A stretch of 64,000 bases of DNA, taken from the NCBI RefSeq assembly GCF_900637195.1, contig NZ_LR134356.1:3658001-3722000 (forward strand), given 5' to 3'. Position numbers and translations under genes: made by a program. Below are positions 14,849 to 23,684 of this stretch, in pieces (the stretch's first letter is position 1; each line of letters starts with the position of its first letter). This DNA is from Mycolicibacterium aurum. Its GTDB lineage: Bacteria > Actinomycetota > Actinomycetes > Mycobacteriales > Mycobacteriaceae. Below the pieces are notes generated by a model that worked only from the letters and a program-made list of their open reading frames with translations, was not told the DNA's origin and did not search any database.

Positions 14849-15736
14849 TTAGCAGCTGGTCTGTGCAGCGTTACTGGTGTTGGCGGACAATACTGTTCCG
14901 TCACTCGTGGTGATCGAGCAGTTCAGCCGACTCACCAGGAACAGGCTCGACGCCTGCACGGAGCCGACTTCGGACTGCGAGATCGGGGTGACCGTCAGCG
15001 ACCACGGAATGTAGACATTGCGCTGGGTGCGGCTGCGCCCCGACGCGTCGATGTAGGTCACCGTGATGATGTCGCCAGGCGCCTTCGTCCCGGTGACCGA
15101 GTACGTCACCTGGCGCGGTCCGGCCGGCGTGGTGGTGGTAGGCGGTGGCGGCGGCGGTTCAGTGGTTGCCGGCGGGGGCGGGGGCGCCTCAGCCTCCGGC
15201 GGCGGCGGGGGCGGCGGCTCGGTCACCGTGATGGTTTCCGGCGGCGGTGGTGGGGGCGGCGGCTCAGTGGTGGGCGGTGGCGGAGGCGGCGGCGGTGGCG
15301 TGGTGGTGATGATCTCGTCCTGCACGGGCGGAGCCGGGCGGGTCGTCGTCTCGGGAGTCGCAAGGCTGTCGGTGTCGGTGCGGGTCACCAGCACCGACAC
15401 AGAGACGACCAGCGCGATGGCAGCCACGATGGCGACGACGCCGACCACCCACGGCCACCGCGGCGGAGGCGCGAGATCAGCGCTGTCGCCGCCGGCGTCA
15501 TAGCTGTCGTAGTCGTAGAGCGCGACGTCCGACGGCACGTACGGGCTGCTGACGAATTGTTCGGACTCCGGCGCAGAATATGCGCGCGAATAGAAATCGG
15601 TCTGGCCGGTGTCGGGGTTGTCGCCGCCCTCTTTGCGTCCGGGATCGGGAGCGCTGGGGATTGGGGCGTCAGGGGTGCCGTCCGGCTCTTCTCCTGGGAG
15701 ACCGGAGTCCCGCCCGGGAGGGTTCGGCCCGCTCAT
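14849..15736 (-). CDS. mmpS3: Mycobacterial membrane protein small MmpS3
   Basis: A 295-residue MmpS-family protein: an acidic cytosolic N-terminus (1-93), a single membrane helix (about 96-118, WVVGVVAIVAAIALVVSVSV), a long Pro/Thr/Glu tract (about 134-204) that likely spans the periplasm or wall, and a C-terminal MmpS beta domain (QVTYSVTGTKAPGDIITVTY) with Cys273 and Cys295, a possible disulfide. Most MmpS proteins pair with MmpL transporters; MmpS3 has none beside it in M. tuberculosis, nor here. It lies between ctaF and the DUF2561-type gene, so it may be coexpressed with the oxidase genes. Confidence 0.9.
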   Translation of the reverse strand: MSGPNPPGRDSGLPGEEPDGTPDAPIPSAPDPGRKEGGDNPDTGQTDFYSRAYSAPESEQFVSSPYVPSDVALYDYDSYDAGGDSADLAPPPRWPWVVGVVAIVAAIALVVSVSVLVTRTDTDSLATPETTTRPAPPVQDEIITTTPPPPPPPPPTTEPPPPPPPPETITVTEPPPPPPPEAEAPPPPPATTEPPPPPPTTTTPAGPRQVTYSVTGTKAPGDIITVTYIDASGRSRTQRNVYIPWSLTVTPISQSEVGSVQASSLFLVSRLNCSITTSDGTVLSANTSNAAQTSC

Positions 15737-15898
15737 CTACGTCTGTCCTTCTCGGCTGCTTCTCCGGCGCCGGTGGTTGCCGTGGCGACTCATGGCGCCT
15801 CGGCAACACTACCCAACGGCAGCACCCGAACCGACGGCCCAACGCGGGTTGCACGCGAAGTCATGCGTGATTGTGACCTTGAACCTGGCCCCTGCGGA

Positions 15899-16318
15899 TC
15901 AGTGCTTTTCAGGACCCGTGTGGTACTCGAAGACGAGACCGCTCACAGTCGCCAGGACGAAGCAGACGCCTCCGACGATCAGCCAGGGCAGCCACATCGC
16001 CATGCCCACCGCGGTGATGGACGCCGACAGCGCGATGAACACCGGCCACCAGCTGTGGGGGCTGTAGAAGCCGAGCTCCCCCGCACCGTCGGCGATCTCA
16101 GCGTCTTCGTAGTCCTCAGGCCGGGTGTCCAGCCGTCGGGCGACGAAGCGGAAGAACGTTCCGGTGATCAATGTCAGACCGGTCGTCAGCGCGAGAGCCG
16201 TGGCGCCCGCCCACTCGACACCACCGGTGGCGAACATCGCGGTCAAGACGATGTACACCACGGTGCACAGGGCAAAGAAAGCGGTCAGGAACTCGAACAA
16301 CCTGGCTTCGATATGCAT
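15899..16318 (-). CDS. ctaF: Cytochrome c oxidase subunit IV
   Basis: A 139-residue membrane protein of the actinobacterial aa3 oxidase, with four membrane helices (about 8-28, 38-58, 90-108, 112-132) and an acidic loop (RPEDYEDAEIADGAGELGFY) between the second and third. It starts MHIEARLFEFLTAFFALCTV and lies 12 bases downstream of ctaC, so the two are cotranscribed. It corresponds to Rv2199c. The 160 bases between it and mmpS3 show no clear feature. Confidence 0.92.
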   Translation of the reverse strand: MHIEARLFEFLTAFFALCTVVYIVLTAMFATGGVEWAGATALALTTGLTLITGTFFRFVARRLDTRPEDYEDAEIADGAGELGFYSPHSWWPVFIALSASITAVGMAMWLPWLIVGGVCFVLATVSGLVFEYHTGPEKH

Positions 16319-16330
16319 CTGCTGCTGTCC

Positions 16331-17365
16331 TTACCTGTTCGCCTCGGGGACCATGGGTGCCAGTTCTCCGCGACGGGTGTCGAACGGCTTGGTCGTGGTG
16401 GCCAGCGGCGGCTGGTTGATCGCCTGCAGAGCTTCGGCGTTGGTCTTACCGGCGCTGCGCTGGTCGAGGTAGGCCTTGAAGTCGTTGGGCTCCACGACAC
16501 GCAGCTCGAAGTTCATCATCGAGTGGTACGTGCCGCACATCTCCGTGCAGCGGCCGACGAACGCGCCGGTCTGGAAGATCTCGCTGATCTGGAAGATGTT
16601 GTCCGAGTTGTTCTCTTTCGGGTTGGGCAGCACGTCCCGCTTGAACAGGAACTCGGGCACCCAGAATCCGTGGATCACGTCGGCCGAGGCGATCTGGAAC
16701 TCGATCCGCTTGCCCGACGGCACGACGAGCACCGGGATCTCCGACGACGATCCGAGGGTCTCGATCTTGTCGAAGTTCAGGTACGTCCGGTCCTCGGGAT
16801 TCTTGCCCGCGATCGCGCCGACCTTCTCGCCGCCGTGGCCGTCGCCGCCCTCGGGACGCGAGGTCATGGCTTCTTTACGCTCGTTGTCGACGCCGTCGTA
16901 GGTCAACGTGCCGTCGGCGAAGTCGACCTTCTGGTACCCGAACTTCCAGTTCCACTGGAAGGCGGTGACGTCGATGACGACCTCGGGGTTGTCTTCCTTG
17001 TGCAGCATCCGCTCCTGCACCACGACGGTGAAGTAGAACAGCACCGAGATGATGATGAACGGGATGACCGTCAGCGTCAGTTCCAGTGGCATGTTGTAGC
17101 CGAACTGGCGCGGTAGGTCGGTGTCGGTCTTCTTCTTGCGGTGGAAGGCCATGGTCCAGAAGAGCAGGACGTAGACGATGGCGCCGACGACGAGCGCGGC
17201 GATCACCGAGCCGATCCACAGCTCGCGGTTGAGATGGGCTTCGGGGGTGATGCCCGTCGGCCATCCGAGGCCGAGCACCTCTGACCAACTGCACCCGCTG
17301 AGTAGCACCGCCATCCCGCCCAGGAGCAGGGACAATGCCACCAACTTAGGACCGCGAGCGGACAC
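16331..17365 (-). CDS. ctaC: Cytochrome c oxidase subunit II (lipoprotein, CuA)
   Basis: A 344-residue subunit II of the aa3 oxidase, which takes electrons from QcrC. The N-terminus is a lipoprotein signal with lipobox LLSGC (Cys25), then two membrane helices (about 50-73 and 96-117). The CuA domain has His232 (IHGFWVPEFL) and the cluster Cys273, Cys277, His281 and Met284 in CTEMCGTYHSMM. An acidic/Gly insertion (about 165-185) is usual in the mycobacterial protein. Start GTG at 17365 with a perfect GGAGG six bases upstream, which decides against more distant starts. A perfect palindrome lies in its leader. Confidence 0.95.
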   Translation of the reverse strand: MSARGPKLVALSLLLGGMAVLLSGCSWSEVLGLGWPTGITPEAHLNRELWIGSVIAALVVGAIVYVLLFWTMAFHRKKKTDTDLPRQFGYNMPLELTLTVIPFIIISVLFYFTVVVQERMLHKEDNPEVVIDVTAFQWNWKFGYQKVDFADGTLTYDGVDNERKEAMTSRPEGGDGHGGEKVGAIAGKNPEDRTYLNFDKIETLGSSSEIPVLVVPSGKRIEFQIASADVIHGFWVPEFLFKRDVLPNPKENNSDNIFQISEIFQTGAFVGRCTEMCGTYHSMMNFELRVVEPNDFKAYLDQRSAGKTNAEALQAINQPPLATTTKPFDTRRGELAPMVPEANR

Positions 17366-17389
17366 GTTGGCGCCTCCTACAAAGTCGAT

Positions 17390-17405
17390 TGACCGGTACC
17401 GGTCA
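17390..17405. promoter_or_regulatory. Perfect 16-base palindrome in the ctaC leader
   Basis: TGACCGGTACCGGTCA is a perfect palindrome, located 25 bases upstream of the ctaC GTG, between its ribosome-binding site and a possible -10 (TAGTAT at 17425-17420 on the minus strand). It is suited to a dimeric repressor or, as RNA, a short hairpin. Regulator unknown. Confidence 0.45.
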
Positions 17406-17511
17406 GACGGCTGCACTGAATACTACGCAGCGTAGACCACACCGGCGGGCAGGAGCGAAGCGACCGGGGAATGTGTTCGCGTGCCGGTCGGGACGCCTGT
17501 CGACGATTAGG

Positions 17512-17517
17512 CATACT
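17512..17517 (+). promoter_or_regulatory. Candidate leaderless -10 hexamer of asnB
   Basis: CATACT followed by six bases and then the GTG of asnB at 17524; no Shine-Dalgarno sequence is present. For this enzyme an exact start matters, because residue 2 must be the catalytic Cys. Confidence 0.5.
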
Positions 17518-17523
17518 GGCGCG

Positions 17524-19479
17524 GTGTGCGGACTGCTGGCGCTGGTCACCGACCCCTCCCGTGAGGTCTCCCCCATCATCGTCGACGCGGTGTCGGGCGC
17601 GACCCATCTGATGCGTCATCGCGGGCCTGACGAGCCGGGGACCTGGCACGACGCCGCCGGTGCGGCGCAGGTGGTGCTCGGTTTCAACCGGCTGTCGATC
17701 ATCGACATCGCCCACAGCCACCAGCCTCTGCGGTGGGGACCGCCCGAGACACCCGACCGCTACGTGTTGGTCTTCAACGGTGAGATCTACAACTACGTCG
17801 AGCTGCGCGAGGCCCTGCGCGCCGAATTCGGCGCCGTCTTCCACACCGACGGTGACGGCGAGGCGATTCTGGCCGCCTACCACCACTGGGGCACCGATGC
17901 GCTGGGCCGGCTACGGGGCATGTTCGCGTTCGCGCTGTGGGACACGGTCACGCAGGAACTGTTCTGCGCGCGGGATCCGTTCGGCATCAAGCCGCTGTAC
18001 CTGGCCAGCGGGCCGGGTGGCACCGCGGTGGGCAGCGAGAAGAAGTGCCTGCTCGCCCTGGCCGACGAGTTGAGCATCGACCTCGATATCGATGAGCGGG
18101 CAGTCCAGCACTACACCGTCCTGCAGTACGTGCCCGAGCCGGAGACGCTGCACCGCGGCATCCGCAGACTCGAATCGGGCAGCTACGCGCGGGTCCGCCC
18201 CGGGGGCCGGCCGGAGGTGACGCGCTACTTCACACCACGCTTCGCCGCAGTGCCTTTTGCCGCCCGTTCGGCTCCTGGCCAGGACCAGGCTCGCTACGAC
18301 GAGATCACGGCTGTGCTCGAGGATTCCGTGGCCAAGCACATGCGTGCCGACGTCACGGTGGGCGCGTTCCTGTCCGGCGGTATCGACTCGACCGCCATCG
18401 CGGCGTTGGCGATGCGCCACAACCCGCGCCTCATCACCTTCACCACCGGGTTCGAGCGCGAAGGATTCTCGGAGGTCGACGTGGCGGCCGCCTCGGCAGA
18501 GGCCATCGGTGCCCGGCATGTGACCAAGGTGGTCAGCCAGCAGGAGTTCGTCGCCGCGTTGCCCGAGATCGTCTGGTATCTGGATGAACCCGTCGCCGAC
18601 CCCGCCCTCGTGCCGCTGTTCTTCATCGCCAAGGAGGCACGCAAGCACGTCAAGGTGGTGCTCTCCGGTGAAGGCGCCGACGAACTGTTCGGTGGCTACA
18701 CCATCTATCGAGAGCCGTTGTCGCTGAAACCGTTCGACTATCTGCCGCGCGGGGTGCGCAGATCGGTGGGCAAGATGGCGGGCCCGCTTCCCGAGGGCAT
18801 GCGGGGCAAGAGCCTGCTGCACCGCGGTTCGCTGACCCTCGAAGAGCGCTATTACGGCAACGCGCGCAGCTTCTCGGACGCGCAACTGCGAGCCGCGCTG
18901 CCGCGATTCCGCCAGGACTGGGTGCACACCGACGTCACCGCCGCGATCTACGCGCAGTCACAGGGCTGGGACCCGGTGGCGCGCATGCAGCACATCGATC
19001 TCTTCACGTGGCTGCGGGGCGACATCCTGGTCAAGGCCGACAAGATGACCATGGCCAACTCGCTGGAGCTGCGGGTCCCGTTCCTGGACCCCGAGGTGTT
19101 CGCGGTCGCGTCACGGCTGCCCTATGACCAGAAGATCACCCGGTCCACCACCAAGTACGCGCTGCGGCGCGCGCTGGAGCCGATCGTGCCCGCGCACGTG
19201 CTCAACCGGCCCAAGCTCGGGTTTCCGGTGCCGATCCGGCACTGGCTGCGCTCAGGCGAACTACTCGACTGGGCGTACCAGACGGTGCGCACCTCCGGGG
19301 CGGGCGACCTGGTCGACCTAGCCGCGGTGCGGTCGATGCTCGACGAGCACCGCGGCGGCGCAATCGATCACAGCCGTCGACTGTGGACGGTGCTGATCTT
19401 CATGCTGTGGTACTCGATCTTCGTCGAGGAGAGCGTCGTGCCGCAGATCAGCGAACCGACCTACCCGGTCCAGCTTTAG
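17524..19479 (+). CDS. asnB: Glutamine-dependent asparagine synthetase
   Basis: A 651-residue cytosolic amidotransferase. The class II glutaminase domain starts with Met-Cys2-Gly-Leu-Leu, where Cys2 is the nucleophile after Met removal; this fixes the GTG at 17524 as start. Conserved MRHRGPDEPG and FNGEIYNY follow. The synthetase domain has the PP-loop SGGIDS at 284-289 and SGEGADELFGGY. It makes asparagine from aspartate, glutamine and ATP; AsnB in mycobacteria has also been linked to mDAP amidation and antibiotic resistance. Its TAG overlaps the TAA of the convergent adenosine kinase gene (shared TTAG at 19476-19479). Confidence 0.94.
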   Translation: MCGLLALVTDPSREVSPIIVDAVSGATHLMRHRGPDEPGTWHDAAGAAQVVLGFNRLSIIDIAHSHQPLRWGPPETPDRYVLVFNGEIYNYVELREALRAEFGAVFHTDGDGEAILAAYHHWGTDALGRLRGMFAFALWDTVTQELFCARDPFGIKPLYLASGPGGTAVGSEKKCLLALADELSIDLDIDERAVQHYTVLQYVPEPETLHRGIRRLESGSYARVRPGGRPEVTRYFTPRFAAVPFAARSAPGQDQARYDEITAVLEDSVAKHMRADVTVGAFLSGGIDSTAIAALAMRHNPRLITFTTGFEREGFSEVDVAAASAEAIGARHVTKVVSQQEFVAALPEIVWYLDEPVADPALVPLFFIAKEARKHVKVVLSGEGADELFGGYTIYREPLSLKPFDYLPRGVRRSVGKMAGPLPEGMRGKSLLHRGSLTLEERYYGNARSFSDAQLRAALPRFRQDWVHTDVTAAIYAQSQGWDPVARMQHIDLFTWLRGDILVKADKMTMANSLELRVPFLDPEVFAVASRLPYDQKITRSTTKYALRRALEPIVPAHVLNRPKLGFPVPIRHWLRSGELLDWAYQTVRTSGAGDLVDLAAVRSMLDEHRGGAIDHSRRLWTVLIFMLWYSIFVEESVVPQISEPTYPVQL

Positions 19480-20450
19480 ACCAGCGCCGACGCGATCTCG
19501 CGGGCTGCCTCTGCGCCATAGGCGTCGGACAGGCGCTGCACGGCGGAGTCCTTGTCCCACGACCACTCCTGCGGCCCGGGCGCCTCGAGCACCAGTGTCG
19601 CCACCAGCGACGCCAGCTGAGCCGAACGCTCCAGCGTCAGGCCGGCGTCACGCCCGGTCAGGAAGCCGGCACGGAACGCGTCACCGATGCCCGTCGGGTC
19701 GGCCTTGTGGGTTTCGGGGACGACGTCGACGTGGATGAACGTGCCGTCACGGCCGACGAGGTCGACGCCCTTCTCACCGAGCGTGGTGACGCGCAGCTGG
19801 ATCTGGCTCATCACCTCGGCCTCCGACCAGCCCGACTTCTGCAGCAGCAGATCCCACTCGTAGTCGTTGGTGAACAGGTACATCGCACCGTCGATCAGCC
19901 TGCGGATCTCCTCGCCCGACAGCCTGGCCAGCTGCTGGCTGGGATCTGCGGCGAACGCAAGCCCGAGCGTGCGGCACTCCTCGGTGTAGAGGAACATCGC
20001 CTCGGGGTCGTTGGCCCCGATGATGACCAGATCCGGTGCGCCCGTGGCGCCGACGATGTCGGCCAGCTTGATGCTGCTGGCCTCCGACATCGCCCCCGGG
20101 TAGAAGGACGCGATCTGGGCCATGTCCTCGTCCGTCGTGCACACGAAGCGAGCGGTGTAGGCGGTCTCGGAGACCAGCACGCTGTCGCAGTTCACCCCGT
20201 GCGAGGTGAGCCAGTTGCGGTAGTCGTCGAAATCAGCGCCGACCGCCCCGACGAGTGTGGGGTTGCCGCCCAGTACGCCCATCGCGAACGCCATGTTCCC
20301 CGCGACTCCGCCGCGGTGCATCACGAGGTCGTCGACGAGGAAGCTCAGCGACACCTTCTGCAGATGGTCGGCCAGCAGCTGCTCCGAGAACTTTCCCGGA
20401 AAGCGCATCAAATGATCGGTAGCAATCGATCCGGTCACCGCAATGGTCAC
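19476..20450 (-). CDS. adoK: Adenosine kinase, PfkB family (Rv2202c-like)
   Basis: A 324-residue PfkB/ribokinase-fold kinase that phosphorylates adenosine to AMP in purine salvage. The N-terminal MTIAVTGSIATDHLMRFPGK and the substrate loop GGVAGNMA are visible, as is the C-terminal catalytic motif KADPTGIGDAFRAGF, in which the Asp of GIGDAF is the base. The mycobacterial enzyme resembles ribokinases more than eukaryotic adenosine kinases, so older annotations say carbohydrate kinase (CbhK). Start GTG at 20450, preceded by GAAGGGTGGG. It ends by overlapping the asnB stop. Confidence 0.9.
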   Translation of the reverse strand: MTIAVTGSIATDHLMRFPGKFSEQLLADHLQKVSLSFLVDDLVMHRGGVAGNMAFAMGVLGGNPTLVGAVGADFDDYRNWLTSHGVNCDSVLVSETAYTARFVCTTDEDMAQIASFYPGAMSEASSIKLADIVGATGAPDLVIIGANDPEAMFLYTEECRTLGLAFAADPSQQLARLSGEEIRRLIDGAMYLFTNDYEWDLLLQKSGWSEAEVMSQIQLRVTTLGEKGVDLVGRDGTFIHVDVVPETHKADPTGIGDAFRAGFLTGRDAGLTLERSAQLASLVATLVLEAPGPQEWSWDKDSAVQRLSDAYGAEAAREIASALV

Positions 20451-20610
20451 GCAGTCCCACCCTTCCTGGTTTCAGCACTTCAGCCTAGTGTCGACCACAT
20501 CGGCAACCTCATGTCGGGCCCCGTCACGTCCTCGTAGGCCGTGGCCGTCGACAGGGGCGGCACCGCGCGTTGCGCTAATCTGCCTACAAGTGCCTGCCCG
20601 GCCACTGTAG

Positions 20611-21318
20611 ATGCCGCAGGATCCGATCGACTTCCCCGGGAGCAACTCTATGACCGGTCCGTACCCTCCTTCGTACGGCACTGGACCAGGCGGCCCGCAG
20701 ATGTACCCCGAGCCGTACCCCACGCAGTCCTACCCCTACCCCAGCCCCGGCATCGACGCGGCCTACCCGGGGACGTTGCCCCCGCCGGTGCAGTACCCGA
20801 CCCGCAAGCGCCGTCCGTGGATCATCGCCGTCGTCGCCGTGCTGGCCGTCATCGCGGTCGTCGGGGTCATCACGGCGGTGGCACTCAGCGGCGGACGCGA
20901 ACAGCAGACCGCGACGGGCGGGCTCACGGAGGCATCTGCGCAGGCCGCGATCCAGGACTATCTCGATGCGCTGACCAACGGCGACGCCGAGACGGTGGCC
21001 CGCCACACGCTCTGCGGACTGTTCGACGCCGTCAAGGAGCGCCGCTCCGACATGGCGCTCGCCGGACTGTCGAGCGACGCCTTCCGCAAGCAGTACGACA
21101 GCGCCGAGGTGACGTCGATCGACAAGATGGTGCTGTCGTCGCCGACACAGGCCCAGGTGCTGTTCACGATGCGGGTGGTGCCGGCCAGTGGGTCGTCGCG
21201 AAATCAGTCACGAAATCAGCCCGGCGAGGCCGACGAGCAGGCAGTGGCGCAGGTGCTCTCGATCGATGACGAGATCCTGGTGTGTTCCTACCTGCCGCGC
21301 ACGGCCGGCCAGTACTAG
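20611..21318 (+). CDS. Single-pass membrane protein with Pro/Tyr-rich N-terminus, Rv2203-like
   Basis: A 235-residue protein: a cytosolic Pro/Tyr/Gly-rich segment (to about 66), one membrane helix (71-92, IIAVVAVLAVIAVVGVITAV) and an extracytoplasmic domain with a DUF4878-like look (ASAQAAIQDYLDALTNGDAE), a small cystatin/NTF2-like fold common in actinobacterial envelope proteins. Two cysteines (in TLCGLF and LVCSYL) may form a disulfide. Two starts are possible: ATG at 20611, after a TAATCT -10 candidate at 20576-20581, or ATG at 20650, which has GGGAGC in front; GC-rich third positions in between favour 20611. Function unknown. Confidence 0.75.
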   Translation: MPQDPIDFPGSNSMTGPYPPSYGTGPGGPQMYPEPYPTQSYPYPSPGIDAAYPGTLPPPVQYPTRKRRPWIIAVVAVLAVIAVVGVITAVALSGGREQQTATGGLTEASAQAAIQDYLDALTNGDAETVARHTLCGLFDAVKERRSDMALAGLSSDAFRKQYDSAEVTSIDKMVLSSPTQAQVLFTMRVVPASGSSRNQSRNQPGEADEQAVAQVLSIDDEILVCSYLPRTAGQY

Positions 21319-21319
21319 A

Positions 21320-21697
21320 TCAGTTGAAAGAGTCGCCGCAGGCGCAGGAGCCGGTGGCGTTCGGGTTGTCGATGGTGAAACCCTGCTTCTCGATCGTGTC
21401 GACGAAATCGATGGTGGCGCCCTGAATGTAGGGGGCGCTCATCCGGTCGACCGTCAGGCCGACGCCGTTGAAGTCCACGGTGAGGTCGCCGTCGAGGGTG
21501 CGGTCGTCGAAGAAGAGGTTGTAACGCAGGCCGGCGCAACCACCGGGCTGGACGGCGATCCGCAGCGCAAGGTCGTCGCGACCCTCCTGGTCGAGCAGGG
21601 CCTTCGCCTTGGCGGCCGCGGCATCCGTCAGGGTGGCGCCGTGCTGGGCATCGATGGTCTGGCCAGCCTGCACAGCCGACTCGTCCTGAACAGTCAT
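21320..21697 (-). CDS. erpA: A-type iron-sulfur carrier, HesB/IscA/ErpA family (Rv2204c-like)
   Basis: A 125-residue A-type carrier that delivers Fe-S clusters to apoproteins. The three cluster-binding cysteines are present: Cys54 in PGGCAGLRY and Cys118/Cys120 in SCACGDSFN at the C-terminus. Start ATG at 21697, with GGGAGA six bases upstream. The gene lies between the Rv2203-like gene (convergent, one base apart) and the glycerate kinase gene. It sits a few kilobases from qcrA and further from lipA, both Fe-S proteins, but no operon joins them. The symbol follows the M. tuberculosis assignment of Rv2204c. Confidence 0.9.
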   Translation of the reverse strand: MTVQDESAVQAGQTIDAQHGATLTDAAAAKAKALLDQEGRDDLALRIAVQPGGCAGLRYNLFFDDRTLDGDLTVDFNGVGLTVDRMSAPYIQGATIDFVDTIEKQGFTIDNPNATGSCACGDSFN

Positions 21698-21836
21698 GGA
21701 ATCTCCCGTAATGGATGTACGTGGGTGGAACCCCTCGGTGGCCACGAAGCTGTAGGCCCCACAACCTCAACGGTACCTGGTTCCGGCGATATTCCTCATC
21801 TATCCCTGCCGCTGTCTCCGCCAGTCCCGCCGGTCG

Positions 21837-22916
21837 CTATCCCCACGTCGCCGCGACCTCGGTGGCCAGTCCCGTCAACTGGTTGGCCGCGTCGTCGATG
21901 GCCAGCTGCACTGATCCGGCATGGTCGCTGATGGAATGGGCCGCCGCGATGCCTGCTGCCGTCAGCGCGGGCGGTGCCAGCGTGACCTGGCCGGCGAGCA
22001 CCAGCACCGGGATCTGGTGAGACTGCGCCCCTGCGGCCAGCGCGCTGACCACCTTGCCGTGCAGGGACTGGTCGTCGAAGCGGCCTTCCCCGGTGATGAC
22101 CAGGTCGGCCGCAGCCACGTCGGCGCCGAGACCGGTGTGTTCGGCGATGATCGACGCGCCCGACTCCCGGCGTCCGCCGAGCGCAAGGAGTGCCGCGCCG
22201 ATACCGCCTGCCGCGCCGGCGCCGGGGTCGTCGCTGATCGTCCGGCCGGCGGCAGTGTTGAGCTGCTCGGCCCACTCCGTGAGCCGCTGCTCGAGAACAG
22301 CCACGGTCTCCGGGTCGGCGCCCTTCTGGGGCCCGAACACGGCGGCGGCGCCCATCGGGCCGAGCAGCGGATGTTCGACGTCGCTGGCGGCGATGAGTTC
22401 CACCCCGTCGAGAAGCTCGCGGGCGGCCGCCAGGCCGCCCAACGCCTCGACCATGCCCCGCCCGCCGTCGGTGCAGCCGCTGCCGCCGAGCCCGACCACG
22501 ATGCGGTCCGCGCCTGCGGCCCGCGCCGCCGCGATCAGCTGGCCGACACCCCTGCTGTGCGCATCCAGCGCGGTGCGTACCGTCGGCGGACCGCCGAGCA
22601 ACGCCAGCCCGCACGCCTGTGCGCATTCGATGTAGGCGGTGACCGGCGGGTCGGTGTCGAGCACCCAGTGCGCCTCGACGTCGACGTCCAGCGGTCCGCT
22701 GACCGTCGACGTCCGGATCTCGCCCAACCGGCTGGCCAGCACCTCGACGAAGCCCGGGCCACCGTCGGACTGCGGCGCCAGCACCAGCGCGTCCCCGGGA
22801 CGGGACGTGCGCCATCCCTGCGCGATGGATTGAGCGGCCTGGACCGCGGTCAAGCTGTCACCGAAACAGTCGGGCGCGATCAGCACGGTGCGGGCGGGTT
22901 CGGTGCCTGTCACCAC
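21837..22916 (-). CDS. Glycerate kinase (GarK/GlxK family), Rv2205c-like
   Basis: A 359-residue kinase of the glycerate kinase type I family, phosphorylating D-glycerate. Conserved segments include the start LIAPDCFGDSLTAVQAAQSI (in the family: APDSFK), the basic/Gly-rich VVGLGGSGCTDGGRGMVEAL and ITGEGRFDDQSLHGKV near the C-terminus. Start GTG at 22916; a second GTG directly follows at 22913 and no ribosome-binding site discriminates them. The pathway (serine or glycolate metabolism) cannot be told from the neighbours. About 140 bases separate it from the erpA-like gene downstream. Confidence 0.88.
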   Translation of the reverse strand: MVTGTEPARTVLIAPDCFGDSLTAVQAAQSIAQGWRTSRPGDALVLAPQSDGGPGFVEVLASRLGEIRTSTVSGPLDVDVEAHWVLDTDPPVTAYIECAQACGLALLGGPPTVRTALDAHSRGVGQLIAAARAAGADRIVVGLGGSGCTDGGRGMVEALGGLAAARELLDGVELIAASDVEHPLLGPMGAAAVFGPQKGADPETVAVLEQRLTEWAEQLNTAAGRTISDDPGAGAAGGIGAALLALGGRRESGASIIAEHTGLGADVAAADLVITGEGRFDDQSLHGKVVSALAAGAQSHQIPVLVLAGQVTLAPPALTAAGIAAAHSISDHAGSVQLAIDDAANQLTGLATEVAATWG

Positions 22917-22984
22917 GGCAGACTATGACTTCCGGTGACGTGGCGCACCACCGGCGCGGATTGGGTGGGCCGCGCACGGCGAAG

Positions 22985-22990
22985 TAACCT
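22985..22990 (+). promoter_or_regulatory. Candidate leaderless -10 of the DUF3043-like gene
   Basis: TAACCT, then seven bases, then GTG at 22998; no Shine-Dalgarno sequence between. Confidence 0.5.
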
Positions 22991-22997
22991 GGCAGGC

Positions 22998-23684
22998 GTG
23001 AAGCTGCTTGGCCGCAAGAACGATGACGCTGGGGATCCCCGGGACCCCGTTCCCGCCGACGACGCCGCCGCCGCGGCTTCAGCGGCCGCAGCCACCGAAC
23101 GGGTCCGCACAGCGCCCAAGGGCAAGCCGACCCCCAAGCGCAGTGAGGCGAGCCGGCGGCGCGGCCCCGTCGCCCCCGCGCCGATGACCACCGCCGAGGC
23201 CAGGAAGCGCCGCAAGGAACTTCGCGGTCCCAAGCTGTCCCGGGAGGAACGCAAGGCCGAGCGGGCGGAGCGCCGGTCCGAGATGTCGATCCGCCGCGAG
23301 AAGATGATGGCGGGCGAGGATGCGTACCTGCTGCCGCGCGACAAGGGTCCCGTTCGTCGCTACGTCCGCGACGTGGTGGATTCGCGGCGCAATCTGCTCG
23401 GTCTGTTCATGCCGTCGGCGCTCGGCCTGATCTTCGTCATGCTCGCCGTGCCGTCGGTGCAGGTCCAGGCGTTCCTGTCACCGGCCATGCTGGTGCTGGT
23501 GGTGATCATGGTCATCGACGGCATCTTCCTGGGCCGCAAGGTGAACAAGCTGGCCGATCAGAAGTTTCCGGACAACACCGAAACCGGCTGGAAGCTCGGC
23601 TTCTACGCCGCCAGCCGGGCGTCGCAGCTCCGCCGGATGCGCGCCCCCAAACCTCAGGTTGAGCGCGGCACCCCGGTGGCGTGA
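22998..23684 (+). CDS. DUF3043-type membrane protein, Rv2206-like
   Basis: A 228-residue protein with a long basic, Ala/Lys/Arg-rich cytosolic N-terminus (about 1-130) and two membrane helices (about 134-152, 160-178) joined by a short loop, then a cytosolic tail (LADQKFPDNTETGWKLGFYA). This is the layout of actinobacterial DUF3043 proteins such as Rv2206 (family number from memory). Start GTG at 22998 (MKLLGRKNDDAG). The stop overlaps the cobT start by four bases (GTGA), so the two are coupled, though no link to cobalamin is known. Function unknown. Confidence 0.78.
   Translation: MKLLGRKNDDAGDPRDPVPADDAAAAASAAAATERVRTAPKGKPTPKRSEASRRRGPVAPAPMTTAEARKRRKELRGPKLSREERKAERAERRSEMSIRREKMMAGEDAYLLPRDKGPVRRYVRDVVDSRRNLLGLFMPSALGLIFVMLAVPSVQVQAFLSPAMLVLVVIMVIDGIFLGRKVNKLADQKFPDNTETGWKLGFYAASRASQLRRMRAPKPQVERGTPVA

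Noticed and set aside
15125..15343. GGC/GGT-rich runs that look like a simple DNA repeat
   Set aside because: They are the reverse complement of Pro and Thr codons in the MmpS3 linker and are not a separate element.
14825..17116. 763-codon plus-strand frame across mmpS3, ctaF and ctaC
   Set aside because: It crosses three well-supported genes on the other strand and two intergenic gaps; its residues are low-complexity shadows.
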